Numbered from the stretch's first letter, positions 1 to 5,817 are shown. The stretch: DNA of 6,387 nucleotides from Chitinispirillales bacterium (GCA_031254445.1 JAIRUL010000204.1:1-6387); one strand, 5' to 3'. Numbers and translations are program-made. The notes: generated from the letters alone by a model not told the origin.

Positions 1-22
1 TTTTGACGTTGACTTTGACTTT

Positions 23-46
23 GTGTGGCGGCTTTAGCCGCCACAC
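23..46. other. Perfect 10-bp stem-loop
   Basis: GTGTGGCGGC (23-32) pairs with GCCGCCACAC (37-46) around a TTTA loop. The stem is very GC-rich, but no U-run follows on either strand, so it is not a classical intrinsic terminator. It may be the 3' end structure of an upstream transcript, a RNA-stabilising hairpin, or a palindromic intergenic repeat. Confidence 0.6.
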
Positions 47-115
47 GTTATGAAGCCGTAGGCTTCGTCTGAAAAAGATTTTAAAAAGACTTTGACTTTT
101 ATAGGCTTCGTCTGA

Positions 116-146
116 AAAAAGGCTTTAAAAGCTTTTTATTTTTTTT
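116..146 (+). terminator. Possible weak AT-rich terminator or UP-like A/T tract
   Basis: A116-C123 can pair with G131-T137 with G121 bulged and a 7-nt loop. A T-rich tail (139-146) follows. This could end transcription from an upstream gene. The same A/T tract lies directly before the -35 box at 148, so it could instead act as an UP element for the rpsU promoter. The sequence does not separate the two readings. Confidence 0.35.
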
Positions 147-147
147 A

Positions 148-177
148 TTGACTTTTTATCCCCCACGATATTATATT
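148..177 (+). promoter_or_regulatory. Sigma70-like promoter for rpsU-ssrA
   Basis: The -35 candidate is TTGACT (148-153) and the -10 candidate is TATATT (172-177), with an 18-nt spacer. TTATAT at 171 would give 17 nt. It follows a long A/T tract and lies about 45 bp before the rpsU start. It is the only good promoter seen before rpsU and ssrA. Confidence 0.55.
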
Positions 178-210
178 GTATATCTGTCTAACCGTATAGA
201 CCCGGAAAGT

Positions 211-216
211 AGGTGA
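211..216 (+). promoter_or_regulatory. Ribosome binding site of rpsU
   Basis: AGGTGA ends 6 nt before the ATG at 223. It supports this ATG as the start of the small S21 gene. Confidence 0.7.
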
Positions 217-222
217 TTCTGC

Positions 223-432
223 ATGAATGGTATCGTTGTGCGAGATGACGAAGCTTTTGAGAAGGCTCTCCGCCGCTTCAGCAAGACTTGCGAGCGGGCC
301 GGTATTCTTTCCGACATGAAAAAATACAGGCACTACGAGAAGCCCTCCGAGGAGAAGAAGCGGCGGCTCAACTCGTCCAAGCGCAAGCGCATCCGCGAGG
401 AGAAGCGCATGACTTGGAGGAGCGATAAGTAG
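223..432 (+). CDS. rpsU: 30S ribosomal protein S21
   Basis: The 69-residue product is a small, very basic protein of the small ribosomal subunit. In the family, S21 sits near the 3' end of 16S rRNA and helps initiation. The S21 hallmarks are visible: an acidic N-terminal strand (GIVVRDDEAFE), the helix segment ALRRFSKTCERAGIL at about residues 15-29, then YEKPSEEKKRR at about 38-48, and a lysine/arginine-rich tail. The length is normal to slightly long for the family. A good ribosome site (AGGTGA) and a promoter-like pair stand upstream. No terminator lies between its stop codon and ssrA 32 nt downstream, so the two are probably on one transcript. The function call is secure; the exact phylum is not readable from the protein. 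Confidence 0.95.
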   Translation: MNGIVVRDDEAFEKALRRFSKTCERAGILSDMKKYRHYEKPSEEKKRRLNSSKRKRIREEKRMTWRSDK

Positions 433-464
433 CAGTGGCGGTTCCAAAGTGGTTCGCAGTCCCC

Positions 465-812
465 GGGGGTGTACTGGTTTTCGACGGGGGATGGGAAGCA
501 CCGGACAGCATGCCGAGGATGTCGGTTGGCCTCGCTAATAATCCGACAAAAACACAATTGCCGAAGATTACTCTTACGCAATGGCTGCCTAATTAAAGGC
601 GGCAACCCGACGGCGGAGCGCGCCTGTACGTCGTTGGGCAGCTAGGGCGCTGGCCCGCGGGAAGAACCGGCCCGCAGGCGAGACAAAGGTTCTGGCACCC
701 CCTGCAGCTTGCCGACCGGCGTCAGGGGAGGGCGAGATTAAAAGGACGGCTAAGCATGTAGCGGTTCGTGTTGATCGTCTTTCGGACAGGGGTTCAACTC
801 CCCTCACCTCCA
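465..812 (+). ncRNA. ssrA: Transfer-messenger RNA (tmRNA), one-piece
   Basis: tmRNA rescues stalled ribosomes: it acts as alanyl-tRNA, then as an mRNA for a degradation tag, together with SmpB. The ends form the tRNA-like domain. The 5' strand GGGGGTG (465-471) pairs with CACCTCC (805-811), with one G-U pair, and A812 is the discriminator. The T arm is AGGGG/CCCCT (788-792 with 800-804) around TTCAACT. The D-like segment TGGTTTTCGACGGGG begins at 475. CCA is not encoded: TTT follows A812, so it must be added enzymatically. The length is 348 nt in the normal linear order, without the permuted two-piece layout. The tag reading frame is at 560-592. The 5' end was set by acceptor pairing and would be made by processing from the rpsU transcript, since no promoter is evident in the 32-nt gap. 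Confidence 0.96.
560..592 (+). other. tmRNA tag reading frame
   Basis: GCC GAA GAT TAC TCT TAC GCA ATG GCT GCC TAA encodes AEDYSYAMAA, followed by a stop. The Ala-Ala end is the usual protease recognition terminus, and the AED start resembles clostridial-type tags I remember. The resume codon is inferred. Upstream codons in the same frame (Asp-Lys-Asn-Thr-Ile from 545) are open, so a longer tag is possible but less typical. Confidence 0.8.
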
Positions 813-820
813 TTTAATAT

Positions 821-850
821 AGCCCTTTTTATGCGAAAAGGGCTTTTTTT
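821..850 (+). terminator. Intrinsic terminator of ssrA
   Basis: AGCCCTTTT (821-829) pairs perfectly with AAAAGGGCT (836-844) around a 6-nt loop, and a run of T extends to 850. It begins 8 nt after the mature tmRNA end and should end the rpsU-ssrA transcript. Confidence 0.9.
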
Positions 851-851
851 G

Positions 852-870
852 CGCCAAAAATGGCGTTTTT
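852..870 (+). terminator. Second, weaker terminator-like hairpin
   Basis: CGCCA (852-856) pairs with TGGCG (861-865) around AAAA, followed by TTTTT (866-870). It stands directly behind the main ssrA terminator. GGCG (862-865) could alternatively pair with CGCC (871-874), so two exclusive hairpins are possible. It probably acts as a backup terminator. Confidence 0.5.
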
Positions 871-874
871 CGCC

Positions 875-1007
875 GAAAATCAGGCAGCTTAACGCCCGTA
901 AAAACTATCAAAAACCACCAATAAACGCAAAAAGTTTGAAAAGGTTTGGTGCGTATTTGGTGCGGAATTTATATGGCAACAGCATTCAAAAAAAATACCG
1001 AAAACTA
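875..1007. other. AT-rich non-coding spacer between ssrA and the five-gene operon
   Basis: No credible gene is present. A frame is open across this region from inside ssrA, but it overlaps the tmRNA and has no family signature. The stretch is A-rich with several poly-A runs and holds the TTTGGTGCG pair described separately. The region just after tmRNA genes is a frequent integration site, but no copy of the ssrA 3' end is seen elsewhere in the window. Confidence 0.6.
944..963 (+). repeat. Direct repeat TTTGGTGCG x2 with 11-bp period
   Basis: TTTGGTGCG occurs at 944-952 and again at 955-963. The starts are 11 bp apart, about one helical turn, so a dimeric protein could bind both on one DNA face. 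They lie about 45 bp upstream of the TTGACA box at 1008. This could be an activator site for the operon or an arm-type site left by an integrase. Nothing in the sequence decides between these. Confidence 0.45.
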
Positions 1008-1037
1008 TTGACACAACGCTTGGCTATGAATTATCTT
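1008..1037 (+). promoter_or_regulatory. Sigma70-like promoter of the ATP-grasp operon
   Basis: A perfect -35 box TTGACA (1008-1013) is followed 18 nt later by TATCTT (1032-1037), which matches the -10 consensus at four of six bases. Transcription would start near 1044, giving a leader of about 75 nt. No riboswitch fold is recognised in the leader, only a weak TCCCC/GGGGA pairing (1054-1058 with 1076-1080). Confidence 0.6.
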
Positions 1038-1104
1038 TATGCCGGCTCCGAAATCCCCGTTGGTTACTCTACAAAGGGGAAATGGCACACGCAGTTCCTA
1101 TTTT

Positions 1105-1110
1105 GGAGGT
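1105..1110 (+). promoter_or_regulatory. Strong ribosome binding site of the ATP-grasp gene
   Basis: GGAGGT ends 8 nt before the ATG at 1119. This near-consensus site selects 1119 over the in-frame ATG two codons later, and is the strongest ribosome site in the operon. Confidence 0.8.
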
Positions 1111-1118
1111 AGACGAGT

Positions 1119-2435
1119 ATGGAAATGACGACTACGGCGGCGCTTGAAATAAATAAGCTGATGACGAGGTACGGCGTTAAGTTCGGGATTTACAAGAACG
1201 GGGAGTTCATCGAGCAGCTCTTCCCCTACGACGCCATCCCGCGGATTATCTCCAAACAAGAGTTTGATTTTCTGAACAAGGGGCTTGTCCAGAGGGTAAA
1301 CGCGCTCAACTGCTTCTTGCAAGACATATATACAAACGGGAATATTGTTATCGACAAAGTCGTCCCCGAGGAATTTGTGTATATCTCCAAGGGATACCTG
1401 CCGGAGTGCAGGGGCATTGTCCCGCCGGGCGGCGTTTACAGCCACATATCGGGCATAGACCTTGTTCAGGCGAAGTCCGGCGAGTGGTTTATATTGGAAG
1501 ACAATTTGCGCATACCGTCGGGCGCCTCCTACCCGCTTATCGCGCGGGAGCTCAGCCGCATCGGCAACCCCGACGCCTTTTCCGACAACGATATCGCCGA
1601 AAACCGCCACTATTCCGATATGCTGAGCAATACCATGGATTCCGTAAACTGCGGCGGGCTGAACGTAATACTCACGCCCGGGCGCTACAACGCGGCCTAC
1701 TTCGAGCACTCGTACCTCGCCGAGCGCACCGGCGCGCTGCTCGTGAAGGCTTCCGACCTTGTGGTGGAAAACGCGGTGCTCTATCTCGAAAACTACCTCG
1801 GCGTAAAGGCCCGCGTGGGCGCGGTGTATAGGCGCATGTCCGATGAGTACCTAGACCCGATGACTTTTCAAGCGGATTCGCTCATCGGCGTGCCGCACAT
1901 CATGGACGCCTACCGCGCCGGCAACGTCGCGCTCATAAACGCCCCTGGCAACGGCGTGGCGGACGACAAGGGCATATACTACTTCGTGCCTAAGATGATA
2001 AAATACTATCTCAACGAAGAGCCTATTCTGAGCAACGCGCCGACGTATCTGCCGTACTACGAAGACGACCTTAAATACACGCTTGACAACATACGCAAGC
2101 TAGTTATAAAAGACGTGTCGGAGGCGGGCGGCTACGGCGTGGTGTTCGGTAGCGATTTGACGGAAGAGAGACTATCCGACCTCAAAGCGCTCATCAAGCG
2201 CGAACCTAGGCGCTTTATCTCGCAGGAGGTTATAGATTTTATCGATTTGGACGTTATGGGAGAAGACGGCAGCCGAGTCCCGAGAAAGGCGGACTTGCGG
2301 GCTTTTGTGCTGACGGGCGTATCTACGCGCGTATGGCCGAGCGGGCTCACGCGGTTCTCCCGCGTTGAAGGCTCTTTTGTGGTAAACTCGTCGCAGGGAG
2401 GAGGTTTTAAGGACACATGGGTATTATCTCGGTAG
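1119..2435 (+). CDS. Circularly permuted type 2 ATP-grasp protein (COG2308-like)
   Basis: The 438-residue protein is a predicted cytosolic ATP-dependent carboxylate-amine ligase. ATP-grasp enzymes form an acyl-phosphate and then an amide bond; the substrate of this family is not known to me. Family motifs appear in order: a KGLVQRVNALNCFLQDIY helix near 54-71, PPGGVYSHISGIDL near 102-115, the acidic LEDNLRIPSGASY at 126-138, LTPGRYNAAYFEHSYLA at 185-201, RRMSDEYLDP near 238-247, NAPGNGVADDKG near 274-285, VIKD near 329-332, and the end motif QGGGFKDTWVL at 426-436. The permuted order and the closing GGG-KDTW motif are diagnostic. Length is near normal and complete. It has no signal peptide or membrane segment. 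It heads the five-gene operon, and its last 19 bp overlap the alpha-E start, implying coupled translation. Confidence 0.93.
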   Translation: MEMTTTAALEINKLMTRYGVKFGIYKNGEFIEQLFPYDAIPRIISKQEFDFLNKGLVQRVNALNCFLQDIYTNGNIVIDKVVPEEFVYISKGYLPECRGIVPPGGVYSHISGIDLVQAKSGEWFILEDNLRIPSGASYPLIARELSRIGNPDAFSDNDIAENRHYSDMLSNTMDSVNCGGLNVILTPGRYNAAYFEHSYLAERTGALLVKASDLVVENAVLYLENYLGVKARVGAVYRRMSDEYLDPMTFQADSLIGVPHIMDAYRAGNVALINAPGNGVADDKGIYYFVPKMIKYYLNEEPILSNAPTYLPYYEDDLKYTLDNIRKLVIKDVSEAGGYGVVFGSDLTEERLSDLKALIKREPRRFISQEVIDFIDLDVMGEDGSRVPRKADLRAFVLTGVSTRVWPSGLTRFSRVEGSFVVNSSQGGGFKDTWVLSR

Positions 2436-3106
2436 AACATAGGGGAAACCTATATTGGCTCGGAAGGTACGAGGAGCGCGTCTATACAACGCTGCACAGC
2501 TTTTTCGGCTATTACGACATAACGCTCGACAAGGATAAAAACTCGTACCGGAATTTCCTTAATAGCCTTGAGATTGAAGACAGCTACGGCGATTACAAGG
2601 GCTTTATACGCGGCTTCCTGTTTGACAAGGCGGACGGAAGCAGCGTAAGCGCGGCGTTTCACAGCGCCTACGACAACGCTATGGTCATCAGAAACACTAT
2701 AGGCAGCGAAGCGCTCGCCTATATACAGCTCGCCATGGACGTTTTTCACTCCGCCCGCGACACCAAAAACCTCCGCCTCGCGCTCATGCCGGTTATGGAC
2801 TACCTATTGGCGTTTTGGGGCAGCATAGACGACAAACTCTTCGACGGCGAGGCGCGCACCATAATAAAAGGCGGGAAGCTGGTTGAGCGCCTAGACCTCT
2901 ATTTTAGGTTTAACTACGAGCATAAGCTGATAAACAGCGAATACGAAAAGCTATGCCATATACTTGCCCGCGCCCCCAAAGGGTTGTGCAACACGCAGCA
3001 TTTGGCGATACTTGTTGAAGTCATGGCGGTGGAGAACAGCTACAAAGAGCGGCAAGAGGAGGTGCTGGACAGCCTAGGCAAGTTGTTTGAGGGGCATGCC
3101 GTATGA
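2417..3106 (+). CDS. Alpha-E domain protein (DUF403/COG2307-like)
   Basis: The 229-residue, mostly helical, probably cytosolic protein belongs to the alpha-E family, the usual genetic partner of permuted ATP-grasp ligases. Its biochemical role is unproven; it may be a scaffold or part of the ligase complex. Visible hallmarks are NLYWLGRYEER at 11-21, the helix AYDNAMVIRNTIGSEAL at 84-100 (matching the usual N-x3-R-x3-S-E pattern), and KLVERLDLYFRF at 154-165. Family members are, as I recall, around 300 residues, so this is a compact version, although both ends look intact. ATG 2417 places the conserved motif at the usual distance from the N-terminus. AAGGA lies close upstream (2409-2413) and GGGAGGAGG somewhat farther. 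The stop overlaps the next ATG as ATGA. Confidence 0.9.
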   Translation: MGIISVEHRGNLYWLGRYEERVYTTLHSFFGYYDITLDKDKNSYRNFLNSLEIEDSYGDYKGFIRGFLFDKADGSSVSAAFHSAYDNAMVIRNTIGSEALAYIQLAMDVFHSARDTKNLRLALMPVMDYLLAFWGSIDDKLFDGEARTIIKGGKLVERLDLYFRFNYEHKLINSEYEKLCHILARAPKGLCNTQHLAILVEVMAVENSYKERQEEVLDSLGKLFEGHAV

Positions 3107-3888
3107 AGAGCGTGAGCTTCCGGTACCAAACGGAGCTGCACTTCTCGTCCCCGGCGGCGAAGCACAGGTTTTTGTTGAAGATACTGCCGCCCGCCGACAA
3201 CAGGCAGCAGATAAAACAGCTGTCGTGGCAAATCGAGCCGACGGCGACGGTGTGGAAAACGCTTGACGGCTTCGGCAACGATGCTCTCTCAGGTTACATA
3301 GACGCGGCGCACGAATATTTCCGCTTCGGGATAGAGGGGAGCGCGCAGGTGTCGGGCGAGCCGTACACCGAGCGCGGTCAGCACACCGGCGCGCTGCTTT
3401 ACCATACGGAGTTGACTAACCCCGGCGCGGCTATCATAAATTTTTATAACGATGCCAAGCAATCTGCCCCTAGCGGTATTTTATCGCGGATAGAACACTT
3501 TTCGCAGGCGGTCAACAAATGCCTGCGCTACGAGCACGGCGCAACTACGAACGCCACGGCCGCGCAAGAGGCGTTTGATTGCGGGGCTGGGGTTTGCCAA
3601 GATTACGCGCACATTTTGCTAACTCTATTGCGCCTAGATAAAATCCCCTGCAGCTACGTCGCCGGTTTGGCGTCGGACTACGGGGAGACGCACGCTTGGG
3701 TCGAGGCGCAAATATCCAAAGGGCGCTTCTGCGGCATAGACCCTACGCGGAACAAGCTTATAGACGAGAACTACATCGCGCTCTCGCGCGGCCGCGACTT
3801 CAAAGACTGCTCGGTCGAGCGCGGCGTCTTCAAGGGCGCTTGCCGGGGGACTCAAATTGTAAATCTAAAGATGGAAGTGGCGCAATGA
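3103..3888 (+). CDS. Transglutaminase-like cysteine protease/amidase
   Basis: The 261-residue protein carries a papain-like transglutaminase core. The catalytic triad is visible: Cys165 in GAGVCQDYAH, His197 in GETHAWVEA, and Asp213 in GIDPTRN. The first ~120 residues form a predicted beta-rich N-terminal domain (Bact_transglu_N type), containing the GEPYTERG segment near 85-92. Bacterial members are mostly peptidases or amide-exchange enzymes rather than protein cross-linkers. There is no signal peptide, so cytosolic action on the product of the neighbouring ligase is likely. The start overlaps the alpha-E stop (ATGA), with GAGGGG at 3089-3094 as ribosome site. Its own stop overlaps the next ATG in the same ATGA manner. 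The family is secure; the substrate is inferred from context only. Confidence 0.93.
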   Translation: MKSVSFRYQTELHFSSPAAKHRFLLKILPPADNRQQIKQLSWQIEPTATVWKTLDGFGNDALSGYIDAAHEYFRFGIEGSAQVSGEPYTERGQHTGALLYHTELTNPGAAIINFYNDAKQSAPSGILSRIEHFSQAVNKCLRYEHGATTNATAAQEAFDCGAGVCQDYAHILLTLLRLDKIPCSYVAGLASDYGETHAWVEAQISKGRFCGIDPTRNKLIDENYIALSRGRDFKDCSVERGVFKGACRGTQIVNLKMEVAQ

Positions 3889-4823
3889 TAAAACCCGTAT
3901 ACACCGCCGCCCTGCCCGTCATGGAGAATTTTGTAATACAGAAAAACCGCATCGAAAATAACGTCGGCGAGAACACCAAGCGCGTGTGCATCGTAACAGG
4001 CACCCACGGGGACGAGCTTGAGGGCCAATACGTCTGCGCGCGCCTCGCTAAACTGCTGAACGAAGAGAAGGATAAATTTTCCGGCACCGTCGATATCTAC
4101 CCCGCCCTAAACCCTTTGGGGATAGACTCTGTCACCCGAGGCTTCCCCATGTTCGACCTCGACATGAACCGCATTTTTCCCGGATCCCCCACCGGCTCCC
4201 TAGCCGAGGCCGCGGCGCACAACATCGTGCGCGACATAGAGGGCGCGGACATCTGCATAGATATCCACTCCAGCAACATTTACCTCCGAGAAATCCCGCA
4301 GGTGAGGGTAAGCGAGCAAACCGCGGATGGCTTGCTCCAATACGCGCTCATGCTCAACACGGACTTCGTGTGGATACACGCCGCCGCCACGGTGCTCGAG
4401 TCCACGCTCGCGCACGCGCTGAACTTACGCGGCGTGAAGACGCTGGTGGTCGAGATGGGCGTCGGGATGCGCATCACCGAAGGCTACTGCACGCAACTTG
4501 TAGACGGCATACTGAACCTGCTCTATAAGCTAGGCATGTGGAGCGGGAGGCTCCGCCTGACGAGAAGCCCCATCGTCTCTAAAGACCGCAACGTAAGCTT
4601 CGTCAACTCGGACGCCGCCGGCGTATTCATCCCGCACGCCGCCCACGGGGACTACGTCGGCGCAAACGACTGCATAGGAACCATCATCGACCCCCTAACC
4701 GGCAACATCGCCGAAACGGTGGTTGCGCCGTGCGAAGGGTTTGTGTTTACCCTAAGGGAATACCCAGTCGTCTTCGGCGGCTCCCTCTTAGCGCGCATAC
4801 TGGAGTACAAAAAAGATGCTTAA
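3885..4823 (+). CDS. M14-family zinc hydrolase (AstE/aspartoacylase-like), catalytically intact
   Basis: The 312-residue protein belongs to the succinylglutamate desuccinylase/aspartoacylase branch of M14 carboxypeptidase-fold enzymes, which cleave amide bonds next to a carboxylate. Zinc ligands are visible: His41 and Glu44 in TGTHGDELEG, and His128 in CIDIHSS. The probable catalytic Glu190 lies in LVVEMG. The DMNRIFPG motif (93-100) supplies the substrate-side Asn-Arg pair. The C-terminal ~75 residues form a predicted barrel-sandwich-like domain, with PHAAHGDYVGAND and APCEGFVF segments. The frame is open upstream to 3696, but ATG 3885 is chosen because it forms an ATGA overlap with the transglutaminase gene, and the upstream frame is only its shadow. 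It has no signal peptide. In this operon it may trim, release or recycle what the ATP-grasp enzyme makes. Confidence 0.9.
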   Translation: MIKPVYTAALPVMENFVIQKNRIENNVGENTKRVCIVTGTHGDELEGQYVCARLAKLLNEEKDKFSGTVDIYPALNPLGIDSVTRGFPMFDLDMNRIFPGSPTGSLAEAAAHNIVRDIEGADICIDIHSSNIYLREIPQVRVSEQTADGLLQYALMLNTDFVWIHAAATVLESTLAHALNLRGVKTLVVEMGVGMRITEGYCTQLVDGILNLLYKLGMWSGRLRLTRSPIVSKDRNVSFVNSDAAGVFIPHAAHGDYVGANDCIGTIIDPLTGNIAETVVAPCEGFVFTLREYPVVFGGSLLARILEYKKDA

Positions 4824-5817
4824 AGAGACCATCTACTCAATAAAATCCCCGTACCGCCAAAGCATGGATATTACCGCCTACACATTCGGCGGCGGCGAGC
4901 CCTCGTGCTGCATAGTAGGCGCGCTGCGCGGCAACGAGATTCAGCAAATGGCCATCTGCGCGCAGCTTGTCAACACCCTAAAACGCCTAGAGGAAAACGG
5001 GTGCCTTGTCGACGGCAAGCGGATAATGATTATCCCGTGCGCCAACTACTACTCCATGAACATCGGCAAACGCTTCTGGACGATGGACAACACCGACATA
5101 AACCGCATGTTCCCCGGCTACGATCAGGGCGAAACGACGCAGCGCATAGCCGACGGGCTGTTCAAGTCGATATGCGACTACAAATACGGCGTGCAGATGG
5201 CGAGCTTCTACCTTGAGGGCGAATTTTTGCCGCACATAAAGATGATGGACACCGGCAGCGGCAAACAAGAAACCTACGAATCGCTCACCGACTTCGGCCT
5301 GCCCTACGGCATAATACGAACCCCCATACCCTACGACACCGCGACGCTCAACTACAACTGGCAAGTCTGGGGCTGCCACGCCTTCTCGATGTTCGCCGCC
5401 TACACCGACCACATAGGCCGCCAATCCACCCAAACCGCCGTAAACTCCGTCCTGCGCTTCCTCATCGCCAAAGGCATCATAAAATGGACGCTGCACCCGG
5501 GCTCGCACACGCGCATCATAAAAGAAGAGTCGATGTGCAACATGCAAACAACATTTGCCGGCATACTGAAAAAACACGCGAAAGCCGGCGAAGACGTAAA
5601 CGAGGGCGACCTGCTCTGCGAAATCAGCCACCCCCTAGAGGGGCACACCCTAGGCCGCATAGTCTCGCCTATAAACGGGACGGTCTTCTTCGCCTACAAC
5701 AAGCAGCTTGTGATGGAGCACACTGACGTGTTTAAGATCGTGCCGTCCGTTGAGGTAGGCGCAACGGGGGCGGCGGCAGGGGGGGCGAGGCGGGTTCAGC
5801 TGTGGATGGATGTGTGA
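4816..5817 (+). CDS. M14-like paralogue lacking zinc ligands, probable pseudoenzyme
   Basis: The 333-residue protein aligns along its length with the preceding hydrolase but appears to have lost the metal site. The HxxE motif is RGNE at 38-41 (Arg replaces His). The region of the second His (DIHSS in the neighbour) reads QMASFYLEG at 127-135. No VVEMG-like catalytic Glu is evident around 190-200 (AFSMFAAYTDH). By contrast TDINRMFPG (93-101) is well kept, as is the C-terminal barrel-like domain (TFAGILKKHAKAGEDVNEGDLLCEI, about 246-270, and PINGTVF). Selective retention suggests a binding or regulatory role, for example as partner of the active enzyme. Its start overlaps the previous gene by 8 bp. 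The last ~22 residues are a Gly/Ala/Arg tail encoded by G-rich DNA, outside the conserved fold. An alternative chemistry cannot be excluded. Confidence 0.85.
   Translation: MLKETIYSIKSPYRQSMDITAYTFGGGEPSCCIVGALRGNEIQQMAICAQLVNTLKRLEENGCLVDGKRIMIIPCANYYSMNIGKRFWTMDNTDINRMFPGYDQGETTQRIADGLFKSICDYKYGVQMASFYLEGEFLPHIKMMDTGSGKQETYESLTDFGLPYGIIRTPIPYDTATLNYNWQVWGCHAFSMFAAYTDHIGRQSTQTAVNSVLRFLIAKGIIKWTLHPGSHTRIIKEESMCNMQTTFAGILKKHAKAGEDVNEGDLLCEISHPLEGHTLGRIVSPINGTVFFAYNKQLVMEHTDVFKIVPSVEVGATGAAAGGARRVQLWMDV
5766..5794 (+). other. G-rich tract in the 3' end of the M14-like gene
   Basis: Runs G5 (5766-5770), G7 (5779-5785) and G3 (5792-5794), with two GG pairs between, encode the Ala/Gly/Arg tail. 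The arrangement approximates a G-quadruplex motif, though one loop is 8 nt. The G7 run could slip during replication or sequencing. Confidence 0.4.

Larger units (their letters stand above)
1..147. repeat. Intergenic hairpin and short-repeat cluster upstream of rpsU
   Basis: No gene is supported here. The stretch holds a perfect 10-bp hairpin (23-32 with 37-46, loop TTTA), a 6-bp hairpin GAAGCC/GGCTTC (52-57 with 61-66, loop GTA), and an 18-bp exact direct repeat TAGGCTTCGTCTGAAAAA at 59-76 and 102-119. There are also recurring GACTTT units near 11-21 and 88-98, and once more near 150-155. The first copy of the 18-bp repeat supplies the 3' arm of the second hairpin, while the second copy has no partner arm. 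The composition resembles duplicated terminator or small intergenic repeat debris. No upstream gene is visible, so its role stays open. Confidence 0.6.

Noticed and set aside
1..147. CRISPR array
   Set aside because: There are only two copies of an 18-bp repeat and no regular spacer series.
145..501. Minus-strand frame of 118 codons opposite rpsU
   Set aside because: It is the antisense shadow of the S21 gene and the tmRNA 5' end, with a low-complexity product.
788..812. ssrA 3' end as an attachment site of an integrated element
   Set aside because: No second copy of the ssrA 3' sequence and no integrase gene are found in the window; the idea remains possible only outside it.
589..813. Minus-strand frame of 74 codons within ssrA
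   Set aside because: It lies wholly inside the structured tmRNA and reads its complement.
768..1112. Open frame of 114 codons starting inside ssrA
   Set aside because: It overlaps the tmRNA 3' domain, both terminators and the operon promoter, has no ribosome site, and its product is an A-rich-DNA artefact with no family signature.
1098..1709. Minus-strand frame of 203 codons opposite the ATP-grasp gene
   Set aside because: It mirrors codon bias of the + strand gene, covers its ribosome site and start, and matches no family.
1406..1831. Second + strand frame inside the ATP-grasp gene
   Set aside because: It is out of frame with clear ATP-grasp motifs, and its Arg/Ala-rich product is typical of a shifted GC-rich frame.
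3696..3884. N-terminal extension of the first M14 gene
   Set aside because: It is the shifted frame of the transglutaminase 3' end. The product is Arg-rich noise, whereas ATG 3885 gives the ATGA overlap and the normal family length.
4987..5631. Minus-strand frame of 214 codons opposite the second M14 gene
   Set aside because: It is an antisense shadow rich in Val/Ala, with no recognisable motif or ribosome site context.
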